DNA from: Chloroflexota bacterium
Lineage (GTDB): Bacteria; Chloroflexota; Dehalococcoidia; Lucifugimonadales; Australimonadaceae
DNA: 5,517 nucleotides
NCBI GenBank assembly: GCA_022574265.1
Contig: JACZSI010000121.1
Span: forward strand, 1-5,517
Direction: 5' to 3'
Shown here in pieces: positions 4,856-5,517 of this stretch. How positions within the stretch are numbered: the stretch's first letter is position 1; the number at the start of each line of letters is the position of its first letter. The notes beneath the pieces were generated by a model. The model searched no databases, had not been told where the DNA came from, and saw only the letters and a program-made list of their open reading frames with translations. Position numbers and translations under genes: made by a program.

Positions 4856-5434
4856 CTAGTCCTGGGGCTCCTTGCCCGCCCAGCGCGTGAACGTCTCGTT
4901 CTCGATGCCGAGTGCGTCGAGGATCTTGCCGACGGTGTGATCGACCAGGTCCTCGATGGTCTTCGGCTGCGCGTAGAACCCGGGGATGGGGGGGAGGACG
5001 ATGCCCCCCATGTCCGTCACGGCGAGCATGTTGAGGAGGTGCGTGCGGTGGAGCGGCGTCTCGCGCGCGACGACCACGAGCCGCCGCCGCTCCTTGAGGC
5101 ACACGTCGGCGGCACGGGTGATGAGGTCGGTGCTGTAGGAGTGGGCGATGCCGGAGAGCGTCTTCATGGAGCAGGGGACGACGACCATGCCGTCGGTCTT
5201 GAACGAGCCGCTGGAGACGGCAGCGGCCATGTTGCGCGGGTCGTGGTTCACGTCGGCAAGCGCGGTGATGTCGGCGATCGTCCACTCGGGCGCTTCGTAC
5301 TTGATCGAGAGGTGCGCGCCCTCGGAGAGGATGAGGTGCGTCTCCACGTCCGCCATGCCGGAGAGCGCGATGAGCGTCCGGATGCCGTAGATGGGCGACG
5401 ATGAGCCGCTGATGCCGACGATGATCCTGCGCAC
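4856..5434 (-). CDS. ubiX: UbiX-family flavin prenyltransferase
   Basis: This 192-aa protein matches UbiX/Pad1 along its length. UbiX joins a dimethylallyl group from DMAP to reduced FMN, giving the prenylated FMN used by UbiD-type reversible decarboxylases. Visible landmarks are MRRIIVGISGSSSPIYG (1-17, FMN loop), SSGSFKTDGMVVVPCSMKT (74-92), ITRAADVCLKERR (105-117), ARETPLHRTHLLNML (123-137), PPIPGFYAQPKTIEDLV (148-164) and a C-terminal FTRW (182-185). Aligned from memory with Pseudomonas UbiX, S12, E47, R107, K114, E125 and Y154 match its key residues, and R185 is replaced by K170. The FMN loop reads SGSSSP instead of the common SGASGA. The start is GTG (5432-5434) with GAGGGG (5439-5444) 4 nt upstream. 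It is probably co-transcribed with the split-barrel gene behind it; a UbiD gene, if linked, would lie beyond the window's right edge. Confidence 0.93.
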   Translation of the reverse strand: MRRIIVGISGSSSPIYGIRTLIALSGMADVETHLILSEGAHLSIKYEAPEWTIADITALADVNHDPRNMAAAVSSGSFKTDGMVVVPCSMKTLSGIAHSYSTDLITRAADVCLKERRRLVVVARETPLHRTHLLNMLAVTDMGGIVLPPIPGFYAQPKTIEDLVDHTVGKILDALGIENETFTRWAGKEPQD

Positions 5435-5517
5435 GTGACCCCTCGCGTTACCGGCCTTGCCTCAGAGCTCGTTCCCGCTAACGTGGCGTCGGTCCCTCAC
5501 GGGCCTTTCGACCATCC
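5435..5517 (-). other. Upstream region of the UbiX gene, no gene recognised
   Basis: These 83 nt hold the GAGGGG ribosome-binding site of UbiX (5439-5444). I see no convincing -35/-10 pair. The stretch could be an intergenic leader or contain the tail of an upstream - strand gene cut off by the window; neither can be decided here. Confidence 0.5.

Noticed and set aside
4854..5285. Upstream extension of the split-barrel frame to 299 codons
   Set aside because: The extra part overlaps UbiX in another frame and reads as Arg/His/Pro-rich shadow sequence; GTG at 4853 fits the family length.

Overview
The window is a high-GC, gene-dense stretch of a bacterial chromosome. It holds one truncated tRNA gene and six protein-coding genes. 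The Rieske gene is on the + strand and the other five are on the - strand. GTG starts, an alanine/arginine-rich proteome, a DUF3179 lipoprotein and dispersed palindromes of the CTTCG-N5-CTCAG type together suggest an environmental Chloroflexota lineage (for example Dehalococcoidia). That assignment is inference; no marker gene here settles it.

Layout from left to right: (1) The 3' part of a tRNA-Val(UAC) gene, followed by a 9-bp GC-rich inverted repeat. (2) A Rieske non-heme iron oxygenase alpha subunit of the phthalate-dioxygenase type on the + strand. It ends 3 bp from the stop of the next, convergent gene. (3) A two-gene metal-homeostasis operon on the - strand: a Fur-family repressor followed at once by a NicO/RcnA-like nickel/cobalt transporter with a histidine-rich loop. 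In front of the repressor lie a TTGACA promoter and a perfect 11-4-11 palindrome abutting its ATG, which is a strong candidate for an autoregulatory operator. (4) A roughly 93-bp dispersed-type palindromic repeat. (5) A secreted DUF3179 lipoprotein. (6) A 174-bp gap with a second palindrome of the same family. (7) A two-gene unit of a flavin prenyltransferase (UbiX) and a small PNPOx-like split-barrel flavoprotein 2 nt behind it. The stop codon of the latter lies inside a 25-bp tandem duplication of a hairpin-forming sequence.

How the genes may work together: the Fur-type regulator probably senses a divalent metal, plausibly nickel given its partner, and controls its own operon through the palindrome. 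UbiX would make prenylated FMN for a UbiD-type decarboxylase that is not in the window; the split-barrel protein may handle or reduce flavin for it. The Rieske oxygenase has no reductase partner here. I see no CRISPR array, transposase or phage gene. The most interesting signals are the Fur-NicO operator/promoter architecture, the three related palindromic units, and the tandem hairpin repeat that supplies the C-terminus of the split-barrel gene.
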